Shown here piece by piece: positions 1 through 8,800 of a stretch of DNA of 9,536 bases (the stretch's first letter is position 1; each line of letters opens with the position of its first letter). Under the pieces are notes generated by a model, which saw only the letters and a list, made by a program, of their open reading frames with translations, was not told where the DNA came from and made no database searches. The DNA lies in NCBI GenBank assembly GCA_012510335.1, contig JAAZIF010000275.1, positions 1-9,536 on the forward strand, read 5' to 3'. The DNA comes from Methanomicrobiales archaeon. Its GTDB lineage: Archaea; Halobacteriota; Methanomicrobia; Methanomicrobiales; Methanoculleaceae. Both the position numbers and the translations under genes were made by a program.

Positions 1-2700
1 AACGAACCCAAACCGCTTTCTGATCGACAACGACGCGCTGTCCTCTGTGATCGCCCCCAAATCCGCATAATTGCGGGTGCAGGGGCCGGGAAGACCGAAA
101 CCCTGACCCGGCGGATCGTCTACCTCCTCCTTGTGCAGAACGTGGACCCTTCCACCATTGTCGCTTTCACGTTCACGGAGAAAGCAGCACAGAGCATGAA
201 AAGCCGGGTGTACGAGCGTGTGAAACACCTTGGTGGAGATGAGGTCTGCGCCCGGCTCGGAGAGATGTTCATCGGCACCATCCACGGTTACTGCTACCGA
301 CTTTTAGAGGAGTTCTTCGGGTACGGGGATTGGGGTGTGCTCGACGATAAACAAGAGATGGCATACCTCATGCGGGTTGGGTGGTCTATGGGGCTTGGGA
401 AGAACGGTTACTATGCCACGAACTGTGAGGACTTTCTCAACACCCAGAATGTCTTCTACGGCGAGATGATCCCCAGGAAAACCCTGCGAAAAAAGAAGGA
501 TCGAGCATTTCTTGAGCAACTTCACCGTTACGAGACGTCGCTGGATGAACACAAGCGCCTCACCTTCAATCGCATGGTGCAGCTTGCGGTGGAGAATCTG
601 CAACAACGCCCGGAAGTGGTCGATCATGTCAAACATCTCATCGTTGACGAATATCAGGATATAAACCGTGCACAGGAGGAGCTTATCCGGCTGATTGGCC
701 TGGGGGGAAATATATTCATAGTCGGCGATCCCCGGCAGACGATTTACCAGTGGCGTGGCTCTGATGATCGGTGTTTCGAGGAGTTTGCTACAAAATACCC
801 GGATGCCGCCACCATTCTCATCACTGAGAACCGCCGTTCGACTGTATCGGTGATTGAGACGGCAAACGGGTTCTCAGACACATTTGAGGGGCAGCGCTAC
901 GACCACATGGCCCCGATCCGCCCTGACCGGGGCGGCGTGTACCTGGCGAAGATGAAGAGCGATGCAACTGAGGTTGACTGGATTGCAGATCAGATCCAGG
1001 CGCTCGTTGGTGCCGGGACATGTAACTATAACGATATCGCGCTCCTCTTCCGGAGTGTGACCACCTCGGCACCTCCCTTCATCGACGAGTTCCGGCGCCG
1101 TGATATACCCTTCATCGTTGGGGGGAAAGTGGGTTTGTTCCGACGCCCGGAGATCCTGGGTGTTGGGCAGTTGTTTGCGTGGCTGTGGGATGATGGGTTC
1201 TGGCAGCAAGACCGATGGTCGCAACGAACCCGCATCCGGGGTGGAGACCTGTTCGCAGCGGCGGTGGGGAACTGGAATCAGGGGATCCCTGATCTGGCTC
1301 TGGATGCCTCTCACGTACAGAGCCTGCATCGCTGGAAGGATACAGTGCTGAACGGCACCCACGATAACTTCACTCAGGTTTTCGGAGAACTGCTTGTTCT
1401 GCTCGGATACCATGATCTCGATCCTGCTGATGTGCGCCACGCCGTCATCATGGCGAACCTGGGCCGGTTCAACACGCTCCTCACCGACTACGAGACAGCG
1501 ATCTCGCTTGGAGGGCGGCGCCGACGAAACTGGGAGAGTGACCTGAAGGGATTGTGCTGGTACCTGAACACCTACGCCTCCTCAAAGTACGAGGAGCAGA
1601 CCGGCGATGACATCGGTGGCGTGGATGCCGTGCAGCTGGTGACGGTCCACCAGAGCAAAGGTCTTGAGTGGCCGCTGGTGTTTGTACCCTGCATGGTCCG
1701 GCAGCGGTTCCCGTCGAGCATGACCGGCCGTGGTAGAACCTGGCTCATCTCTCCAAACCTCTTTGACGTGGCGAAGTACGAGGGAGACCTGGAGAGTGAA
1801 CGTAAACTCATGTACGTGGCACTGACCCGGGCAAAGGACGTGGCTGTGGTATGTCACTTTACGTCTATGAACGGGAGGCGAAAAGGGGCGAGTGTTTTTG
1901 TTGATGACATCAGGCGGATACCTCATGTGAGGCCGTTATCACAGAGAGAACGACTACCGGATCACGATTACGCTACTGGCGGATCCGGGGACAAACTCCG
2001 CACATTCACTGCCAGCGAGATCCTGGACTACGGGAAATGCGGTCATTTTTACCGGCTTCGTCACCTCTGGGGGTACCAGCCGGGACTTTCAGAGTACCTG
2101 GGATACGGGAAAACCCTGCATTTCTGCCTCCGGGTAGCTGCGGACCTGATGAAGAGCCAGGATCTGCCCCCGTCGATTGCAGTTGCAACAGCAGTGGATC
2201 GCCACTTCCACATGCCGTTTGTGGTCGAGGAGCGAATTGGGAAGATCAGGCAGGCAGCGAAGAAAAATCTGATGCGGTTTGCAGAGAAATACCATGAGGA
2301 CATGCTCCGCATCCGGGAAGTGGAGGCGCGGATCGAGTTCCCGGTGCAGAACGCCATTGTAGTCGGGAAAGTGGATGTCATCCTTCATGACGGCGATGCT
2401 GTGGAAGTGCGCGACTACAAGGCCGCTGACACGGCGACGATCCCTGAAGACTCTGCACTCCAGGTGCAGCTCTACACCCAGGGGCTCTGCATGGTCGGAG
2501 ATACTGTCTCAAAGGGATCGGTGGCGTTCCTCGATAAAGCGGTTGTGGAGGAAGTGGATGTTACCGAACCGGCCATTGCTGGCGCGGTGATGCGGGTGGA
2601 GGAGAGTATTAACCAGATACTCTCGGGAAATTTTGTGGCGTGCCCCGGTGTGGCCTGTGAGCGGTGCGATTACCAGAATATTTGTAGATGGCGAGCGTGA
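1..2700 (+). CDS. UvrD-like SF1 DNA helicase with C-terminal RecB/Cas4-like Fe-S nuclease domain (5' partial)
   Basis: This is an ATP-dependent superfamily 1A helicase fused to a nuclease, acting on DNA in the cytoplasm. The frame is open from position 1, and the 899 visible residues (numbered from there) include a Q-motif-like LSDRQRRAV at 6-14 and Walker A AGAGAGKT at 25-32. No ATG, GTG or TTG precedes Walker A, so the start is outside the window; the first Met (position 133) would remove the ATP site. Other motifs are Ia TFTEKAA (57-63), GTIHGYC (92-98), DEYQD (216-220), GDPRQTIYQWRG (242-253), TVHQSKGLEW (548-557) and YVALTRAK (605-612). The nuclease part shows GKVD (D792), DYK (805-807) and QLYTQ (from 823). 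C680, C886, C889 and C895 match the four-cysteine 4Fe-4S pattern of AddB/Cas4 nucleases. Its last 13 bases overlap the methyltransferase gene. By family it should unwind 3'-5' and degrade DNA. A housekeeping AddA-type repair role is possible, but the overlap with modification genes favours defence. Confidence 0.93.
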   Translation, partial: NEPKPLSDRQRRAVLCDRPQIRIIAGAGAGKTETLTRRIVYLLLVQNVDPSTIVAFTFTEKAAQSMKSRVYERVKHLGGDEVCARLGEMFIGTIHGYCYRLLEEFFGYGDWGVLDDKQEMAYLMRVGWSMGLGKNGYYATNCEDFLNTQNVFYGEMIPRKTLRKKKDRAFLEQLHRYETSLDEHKRLTFNRMVQLAVENLQQRPEVVDHVKHLIVDEYQDINRAQEELIRLIGLGGNIFIVGDPRQTIYQWRGSDDRCFEEFATKYPDAATILITENRRSTVSVIETANGFSDTFEGQRYDHMAPIRPDRGGVYLAKMKSDATEVDWIADQIQALVGAGTCNYNDIALLFRSVTTSAPPFIDEFRRRDIPFIVGGKVGLFRRPEILGVGQLFAWLWDDGFWQQDRWSQRTRIRGGDLFAAAVGNWNQGIPDLALDASHVQSLHRWKDTVLNGTHDNFTQVFGELLVLLGYHDLDPADVRHAVIMANLGRFNTLLTDYETAISLGGRRRRNWESDLKGLCWYLNTYASSKYEEQTGDDIGGVDAVQLVTVHQSKGLEWPLVFVPCMVRQRFPSSMTGRGRTWLISPNLFDVAKYEGDLESERKLMYVALTRAKDVAVVCHFTSMNGRRKGASVFVDDIRRIPHVRPLSQRERLPDHDYATGGSGDKLRTFTASEILDYGKCGHFYRLRHLWGYQPGLSEYLGYGKTLHFCLRVAADLMKSQDLPPSIAVATAVDRHFHMPFVVEERIGKIRQAAKKNLMRFAEKYHEDMLRIREVEARIEFPVQNAIVVGKVDVILHDGDAVEVRDYKAADTATIPEDSALQVQLYTQGLCMVGDTVSKGSVAFLDKAVVEEVDVTEPAIAGAVMRVEESINQILSGNFVACPGVACERCDYQNICRWRA

Positions 2701-5700
2701 TTTACGTGGATGAGGTGGTGGCAAAACGCAAGAAAGGGCAGTTAAAGCGACGCAAGCAACAGTTGAAGAAGAAGCTCATCGAGATGTTCCGGGTGGATTC
2801 TCCCGATCTCAACTTCGGTGTCTACCGGATCATGAACCAGAAGCGGGGCGAGATCGTCAGGTTCATGGACAAAGACCTGATCGAGGCTGTTGATATTGAG
2901 TTTGGAAAGTATGACGAAGATCTCCAGGCGCAGGTGGCAGGGGATATAGCAGCACTGGAGCGGACCATCCGTGAGACCTATGGGGACGATGCTCTCGGCG
3001 CTGACGGCCTGAAAGAAGAGTACCGGAAGGCAACGAAGGGGAGAGAGTTCCACGAGAAATGGCAAAAACTCCGCCAGGATGCCGATGACGTCTCGATGAG
3101 CGATGTGCATAAAGCGGAGATATTTGAACACTTGGAGACGTTCTTCTCCCGCTACTACAAGGACGGTGATTTCCTCTCCCTGCGCCGGTATTCTGCAAAC
3201 GAGAAGTACGCCATACCGTACAACGGCGAGGAGGTGCTCCTCCACTGGGCGAACAAGAACCAGTACTACGTCAAGACCGACCGGTTCCTCAAGGGCCACG
3301 GGTTTGATGTGGGGGATTATCGGGTCATGTTCGAGGTGGTGCCGGCCAGTGATCAGGTAGATACCGGGGGGACGAACCGCTACTTCATCCTCAGCGGTGG
3401 GGAGAATGAGGTGACATATGACAAGACGAAGATGCTGCTCATGGTGCGCTTTGTTCACGTCCTCCTCTCCGATGATGCACTCAAGAATCGGTTTCCGCCC
3501 CGGGGTAGTCGTAAGAAACCGAACACTGACGATATCGTGGATGGTCTCACGGATGCCATCCTGGCGCACGGGTGCATTCCGAAGGGGCTGAAGGATGCAC
3601 TCGAAAAGAGAGAACATGAAAATGTAAATCCACGCCTGCGCAAGCACGTGCTGAGTTTCACGAGGGAGAGCACGAGCGACTTCTTCATCCATAAAGATCT
3701 TGGCGGGTTCCTGAGGCAGGAACTGGATTTCTACATCAAGAACGAGGTGTTCAGGCTCGACTATCTGGGAACGGAGAGTGAGGTACAGGTGGAGCGCTAT
3801 GTGAAGCGTGCAAAGATGATCAAGAAAATTGCCAGCCGGATCATCGATTTCCTGGCACAGCTCGAGGACTTTCAGAAGATGCTCTGGGAGAAGAAGAAGT
3901 TCGTGCTCCAGACCGACTACTGCATGACCATCGACCACATCCCCGAGAAATTCTACCCGGAGATCTGTACCAACGGGCGGCAGGTGCGGGAGTGGAAAGA
4001 TCTCTACGGGATCGGGGAGGGGGCACAGCAGACGCTCAACGGTGATGTCATCGATGTGGCCTTTATGGAGAGTCATCCTTTCCTTGTGCTGGACACCGCC
4101 TTCTTCGATGCAGACTTCAAAGACCGCCTTCTCGAAGACCTGCAACACCCGGACGGTACGCCGGTGGAGGATCTTGATGAGGCTGTCGGCGGGTTGATGA
4201 TCAAGTCAGAGAACTGGCAGGCGCTGAATCTCTTGCAGGAGCGGTACCGGGAGCAGGTGAAGTGCATCTACATCGATCCGCCGTATAATACGGGGAATGA
4301 CGAGTTCATCTACCGGGATAATTACCAGCACTCGAGCTGGATTTCAATGATCTGTCAAAGGCTATTTTTTTGCAAAAAAAATCTAAGACCAGACGGGGCG
4401 TTTTTTTCTTCTATCGATGACCATGAAGTGCATAATTTTCGAATAATATTGAATAATCTGTTTGGAGAAAACAATACTGAGATTTATATTTGGGATGTTC
4501 GTGAAGAAGGGAACATGCCTAAAACCGCGAGAAATACAGTCCGAAAGGAGCACGAATACATTTTGGCAGCCTTTGAGGACAAAAATTCAATAGAGTTTCA
4601 AAAGTACCAAGAATTTAAATATAGTGAAAACGAAGAGTGGGGGAATTCTGATAACGACTCGAGAGGAGATTGGATGTCAGGGAATATTTCTCGCGGCCAG
4701 ATATCCTCGACGAGTGGAGAAAAGTACTATTCAATTACCACTCCAACTGGGAAGGTTTATACGAGAAACTGGACTTTGAAGATAGAAGAGTATGAAGCGC
4801 TATTAAATGACAATAGAATATATTTTGCACGAGACGGAGATGGAGTTCCGCGCATAAAAATATTTAAAGATGAACCAGTCGATGTGATTCAATCATCTCA
4901 TTTTGAGGGGCTTTCTTCATCCCAATCAGGAAAGCGACAAATCATAAACCTTTTTGAGAAATGTGAAATGAGTCACCCTAAGCCAGTTCCTCTTATGGAA
5001 CGGTTATTAAAAATTTCTTCCGGAAATGGCGATATTACAATGGATTTCTTCGCTGGCTCCGGCACCACTGCCCACGCCGTCCTCAACCTGAACAAAGAAG
5101 GTGGCGGCATCCGAAAGTATATTCTCATCGAGATGGGCGACTACTTCGACACAATCACAAAACCCCGCATCCAGAAGGTCGCCTACTCCTCCAACTGGAA
5201 AGACGGCAAGCCACAGGACACCGACGGCCAGAGCCACATCTTCAAGTACATGATCCTGGAGCAGTATGAGGACACCCTGGACAACATCGAGTTCCTCGAC
5301 AAGGACGGCCGGCTCCAGAAGACCCTTTTCTCCATGAGCGACTACATGCTTAAATACTTCCTCAAATTTGAGACAAAGGGGAGTTCGTGCCGCCTGAACG
5401 TGGACCGCATGACCACGCCCTTCGCCTATACCCTGAAGACCCGGCGGGACTCCGGCTTTGACCAGTACCCCACTGACCCGGACGGGTTCCGCGAGGTTCC
5501 CGTGGATCTTATCGAGACCTTCAACTACCTTCTTGGCCTCCACGTCATCCGCCGCATCACCCGGGAGCACAACGACCTCACCTACCGCGTCGTCCACGGC
5601 ACTGCGCCTGATAACCGGAAGATCACCGTGGTCTGGCGCGACTCCCCGGAGAAGCCGGAGGATCACCAGAAAGAGCTCAAAGAAGATGCCGCCTTCATCA

Positions 5701-5816
5701 CCGAAGAGATCCTGAGCGAGTTCCCAGACACCGCCACCCTCTACGTGAACGGCCACTACCTGGCGCCCGGTGCCGTGCCCATCGAACCCGAGTTCAAGAA
5801 GCTCATGGGAGCGTGA
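2688..5816 (+). CDS. Type III Mod-like site-specific DNA (adenine-N6) methyltransferase, long form
   Basis: This 1042-residue protein probably transfers a methyl group from S-adenosylmethionine to adenine in a specific DNA sequence. Catalytic motif IV is DPPYNTG at residues 530-536, followed by the motif V-VIII-like segment around SSIDDHEVHNFR. A motif X-like HPKPVPLMERLL comes next, then SAM-binding motif I FAGSGTT at 788-794. The order IV before I is that of beta-class (type III Mod) enzymes. About 500 residues precede motif IV, including a Lys/Arg-rich start and LNFGVYRIMNQKRGEI near residues 42-57, which I recall from long Mod-like proteins paired with long Res-like helicases; typical Mod proteins are shorter (about 600-700 aa). 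ATG at 2688 has no clear Shine-Dalgarno and lies inside the previous gene, suggesting translational coupling. GTG at 2706, 4 bases after GTGAT, is an alternative. The segment around residues 553-785 is far more AT-rich than the rest (see the block at 4345-5042). The frame is intact and all catalytic motifs are present. Confidence 0.94.
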   Translation: MASVIYVDEVVAKRKKGQLKRRKQQLKKKLIEMFRVDSPDLNFGVYRIMNQKRGEIVRFMDKDLIEAVDIEFGKYDEDLQAQVAGDIAALERTIRETYGDDALGADGLKEEYRKATKGREFHEKWQKLRQDADDVSMSDVHKAEIFEHLETFFSRYYKDGDFLSLRRYSANEKYAIPYNGEEVLLHWANKNQYYVKTDRFLKGHGFDVGDYRVMFEVVPASDQVDTGGTNRYFILSGGENEVTYDKTKMLLMVRFVHVLLSDDALKNRFPPRGSRKKPNTDDIVDGLTDAILAHGCIPKGLKDALEKREHENVNPRLRKHVLSFTRESTSDFFIHKDLGGFLRQELDFYIKNEVFRLDYLGTESEVQVERYVKRAKMIKKIASRIIDFLAQLEDFQKMLWEKKKFVLQTDYCMTIDHIPEKFYPEICTNGRQVREWKDLYGIGEGAQQTLNGDVIDVAFMESHPFLVLDTAFFDADFKDRLLEDLQHPDGTPVEDLDEAVGGLMIKSENWQALNLLQERYREQVKCIYIDPPYNTGNDEFIYRDNYQHSSWISMICQRLFFCKKNLRPDGAFFSSIDDHEVHNFRIILNNLFGENNTEIYIWDVREEGNMPKTARNTVRKEHEYILAAFEDKNSIEFQKYQEFKYSENEEWGNSDNDSRGDWMSGNISRGQISSTSGEKYYSITTPTGKVYTRNWTLKIEEYEALLNDNRIYFARDGDGVPRIKIFKDEPVDVIQSSHFEGLSSSQSGKRQIINLFEKCEMSHPKPVPLMERLLKISSGNGDITMDFFAGSGTTAHAVLNLNKEGGGIRKYILIEMGDYFDTITKPRIQKVAYSSNWKDGKPQDTDGQSHIFKYMILEQYEDTLDNIEFLDKDGRLQKTLFSMSDYMLKYFLKFETKGSSCRLNVDRMTTPFAYTLKTRRDSGFDQYPTDPDGFREVPVDLIETFNYLLGLHVIRRITREHNDLTYRVVHGTAPDNRKITVVWRDSPEKPEDHQKELKEDAAFITEEILSEFPDTATLYVNGHYLAPGAVPIEPEFKKLMGA
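4345..5042 (+). other. AT-rich block in the methyltransferase gene covering its target recognition domain
   Basis: Counting by hand, 4381-5040 is about 38% G+C (252 of 660), while the following 180 bases are about 55%. Codon use changes with it: AGA, ATA, TTA, AAT and AAA become common, whereas the flanks favour C/G-ending codons. The left edge falls just after motif IV (DPPYNTG) and the right edge immediately before motif I (DFFAGSGTT). In beta-class methyltransferases this interval holds motifs V-VIII, the target recognition domain and motif X. The conserved family blocks (SIDDHEVHN, HPKPVPLMERLL) remain readable, so the segment is functional. The likely explanation is replacement of the specificity region by recombination with a low-GC relative. 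Exact edges are approximate to about 20-30 bases. Confidence 0.75.
4365..4407 (+). repeat. Cluster of homopolymer tracts (T7, A8, T7) with a perfect 16-base palindrome
   Basis: Seven T (4365-4371), then GC, then eight A (4374-4381) give a perfect palindrome T7-GC-A7 at 4365-4380. A further run of seven T lies at 4401-4407. All three are inside the methyltransferase reading frame, which is open here and encodes LFFCKKN and later GAFFSS, matching the family consensus at this place. They sit at the left margin of the AT-rich block. Such tracts are prone to slippage, and simple repeats in type III mod genes are known to cause phase variation. Whether 7-8 base runs do so here cannot be judged from one sequence. 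Confidence 0.6.
5808..5816 (+). promoter_or_regulatory. Probable ribosome-binding site deciding the Res-like start
   Basis: GGAG-C-GTGA matches the Shine-Dalgarno consensus GGAGGTGA with one base changed (C for G), and ends 5 bases before ATG 5822. It overlaps the last codons and stop of the methyltransferase gene, so translation of the two proteins is probably coupled. The competing start GTG 5813 lies within this element and has only GGGAG one base upstream, which is too close. Confidence 0.45.
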
Positions 5817-5821
5817 GAGGT

Positions 5822-8800
5822 ATGGCAAAACCACAGGGGAAGAAGAAGGGGGCAAGTGTGCGTGATTCCTCGAAAGAGAGGGAACTCCGGCAGTGGCTGG
5901 TCAGATGCACCCTTGGGTACAACCTCTTCGGAATGAAGTCCCTCCAGGACTTTCAGCAGATCCTCGCCATGGCAGAGGAGGGAGAGAGCGAAGACGGGCA
6001 TACCTACTTCTGTCACGTCTTGAGGAGTGACACCCGATTCCTGAAGGATGCTCATATAACGCTCGATAAACTCCTGGACTACGATGACAACATCGTGCGG
6101 CACATGCACCATATCAACGCCCACCGCGACGTGCCCATCCACCTCAAGTACTACCAGTGGCTCGCTGCCCTCTTCACCGAGGCCTACCTGGATCACTACT
6201 TCCAGAGTCCCGGGAAGACCGCCGGCCTCATCGTGAATTCGGTAGAATCTCACATCAAAGAATCTCTGGGAACCCTTGACGCCCCGGATGACTACCGCGC
6301 CCGGTTCATGCCCGGCATGGACGATCTTTGTAAGTGCGCCTACTGGATGGCCACCGGATCGGGCAAAACGTTCCTCATGCACCTCGCCTACCTCCAGTTC
6401 CAGCACTACAACGCCGGCCCACATCGACTGGATATCGACCGCATCCTCCTCATCACTCCCAACGCAGATCTCACCGCCCAGCACCTTCGGGAGATGAAGA
6501 TGAGTGGCATCCCATGCACTGAATTTGATCCCGGCAGTCTCAGCGGTTATTTCCGACAACGAAACGAAGGTGTCGTGAATGTCATCGAGATCACACGGTT
6601 CACAGAGGACAAAAAAGATGGAGGCCTCCGGCGGGTGGACGTCGAGAATTTTGGCAGGAAGAACCTCATCTTCGTGGACGAAGCTCACAAGGGCAGTGGT
6701 GGTGAGAAGTGGAGACTGTTCCGGAGCCTGGTGGCCCAGGATGGCTTCACATTCGAGTACAGCGCCACGTTCGGGCAGGCAGCAGCCTCCGGAGGCAAAG
6801 ACGATAACCTCGCCGATTTCGCCAGGACCATCGTCTTCGACTACTCCTACCCGCACTTCTACAATGACGGTTACGGTAAGGAGTACCGCATCCTCAACGT
6901 CAATAAATCCATGCATGAAACGAATCGGGTACTCCTCGCCAACCTCCTCACGTTCTACGAGCAAAAGCTGGTCTTCGAGGATCTCAAAGATATCGCCACG
7001 ACAATGTACAACATCGCGGATCCGCTCTGGATCTTTGTAGGAAGCAGGGTCAACGTCTCCGGCAACAAGTCTGACGTGCTTAACGTCGCCCGCTTCCTCC
7101 ATAAGATCCTCACTGAACGAAACTGGGTGATCCAGACAACGGCAGCGTTTCTCAAGGGCGAATCCGGGCTCAAACTTAAGAAGACCGACCATGATCTCTT
7201 CGATCCAGCCTTCCCGGAACCACGCCTCCGCTACCTCCGCGAGCGCGGACTGAGCGCGGAGGAGATCTACGACGACATGCTTCGCCGCATCTTCCGGTGC
7301 TCCGAACCTGCCGGCCTCACCCTCGTACGCCTGAAGAACACTGATGGAGAGATCGGTCTCAAGTGCGGTGACAACGATTTCTTTGGGGATATCTACGTCG
7401 GGGACGCGCAGAGATTCATTAAAAACGTTGAAGAATACGATCCACATATCAAGATTGGGAAAATCGATCATCCTTCGTTATTCCGGGCCATCGACGATCC
7501 GGACTCCACTATTAACATCCTCATCGGCGCGAAAAAGTTCATCGAAGGTTGGGATTGCTACCGTGTCTCCTGCATGGGCCTCATCAACATCGGAAAAAGT
7601 GAGGGCACCGAGATCATCCAGCTCTTCGGCCGGGGTGTCCGGCTCAGGGGCATGAACTACTCTCTCAAACGGAGCACTAACGATGCCGGCGATCAGCCCC
7701 TGAACCTCCCGCTCCTTGAAACACTTAACATCTTCGGTGTCGATGCCAGATACATTGAGTACCTGCGTGAATTCCTCACCATCGAAGGCGTTGACGATTA
7801 CAAGACTGTAGAACGCAAGATACCCATCAAGGTAAATACAGACTATCTCCAGGAGGGCCTGCTCATCCCCCACTGTGATAAAACCGAGTTTGAGAGGGAA
7901 CAACAGTTCGTCCTGACCCGGGAGCAGATCGTCCCGGTCAAAGTGGATCTCCTTGCCAGAGTTGAGAGTGAAGACAGCAACCGTTACAGGGGACTGGAGG
8001 CGGACACCCGGCTCAAGCCCGTCGTCATAGACCCCCGCTACCTGGACTTAATCGACTGGGATGCGATCTACTTCACCCTGCTAAAGCACAAGAGCGCCAG
8101 AGGCTGGAATAATGTGATCTTCACCAGAACCCTGCTCCAGGAGATCATAGGCGATCCGGACTGCTACACCCTCTACTGTGCTGAGGATGCCGTAACCCCG
8201 CGTTCGTTTGAGGATGTGCAGAAGTTGCAGGACGTGGTTGTGCTCATTCTGAAAAAATCGCTCCAGACGGCCTACAGTCGGCAGAAGAGTAAGTGGATTG
8301 CGAACAACGTCAAGATCAAGCAGTTATCTGAGTCGCATGGAAACTTTGAGTTCAAGAAGTATGTCATCAAAGTGCAGGAGAACGAGACAGACGTGGTCAG
8401 GGCAATCGATGCCCTTATTGAGAACATTGAGCCGCTATATGTAGATAAGTCAACCAAATTTATCACCAACGTCCATTTTGAGAACCATCTGTACCAACCG
8501 TTACTCACGAAATTAAGGAAAACATCAGATAAAATTGTCATATCGCCAGCCGGGCTCAATGACGGGGAAGAAAAACTGGTCCAGGCAATAAAGACCTATG
8601 TTGACGAGCATACAGATCTCTTCAACAGGAAAAAGGTCTACCTGCTCCGCAACATCCCGAGGGCTGGGGTCGGGTTCTACAAGAACTCGTGGTTCTATCC
8701 CGACTTCATTATGTGGGTAGTCGATGAGAATGAGCAGCGTATTATTTTCATCGAACCTCACGGAATGGTGTTCAGCCAGGGACTTGAGGATGAGAAGGTG

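Noticed and set aside
133..135. ATG as the start of the SF1 helicase
   Set aside because: Starting here would discard the intact Walker A motif at 73-96, which is in the same uninterrupted frame.
2742..4148. 468-codon open frame on the minus strand opposite the methyltransferase N-terminus
   Set aside because: It is a mirror of biased codon use in the real gene, with no plausible start context or motif.
5007..5855. 282-codon open frame on the minus strand at the methyltransferase/Res boundary
   Set aside because: It begins where the GC-rich codon use resumes and spans two well-supported genes; it is compositional only.
7234..7261. Inverted repeat CTCCGCG...CGCGGAG inside the Res-like gene
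   Set aside because: It is short, GC-rich and fully explained by coding for LRERGLSAEE; it has no terminator-like T run and is in mid-gene.
5756..7471. 571-codon open frame on the minus strand opposite the Res-like gene
   Set aside because: It lies opposite a gene with clear helicase motifs. Its length follows from C/G-rich third codon positions, which remove stops on the other strand; its protein is Val/Glu-rich with no recognisable motif.
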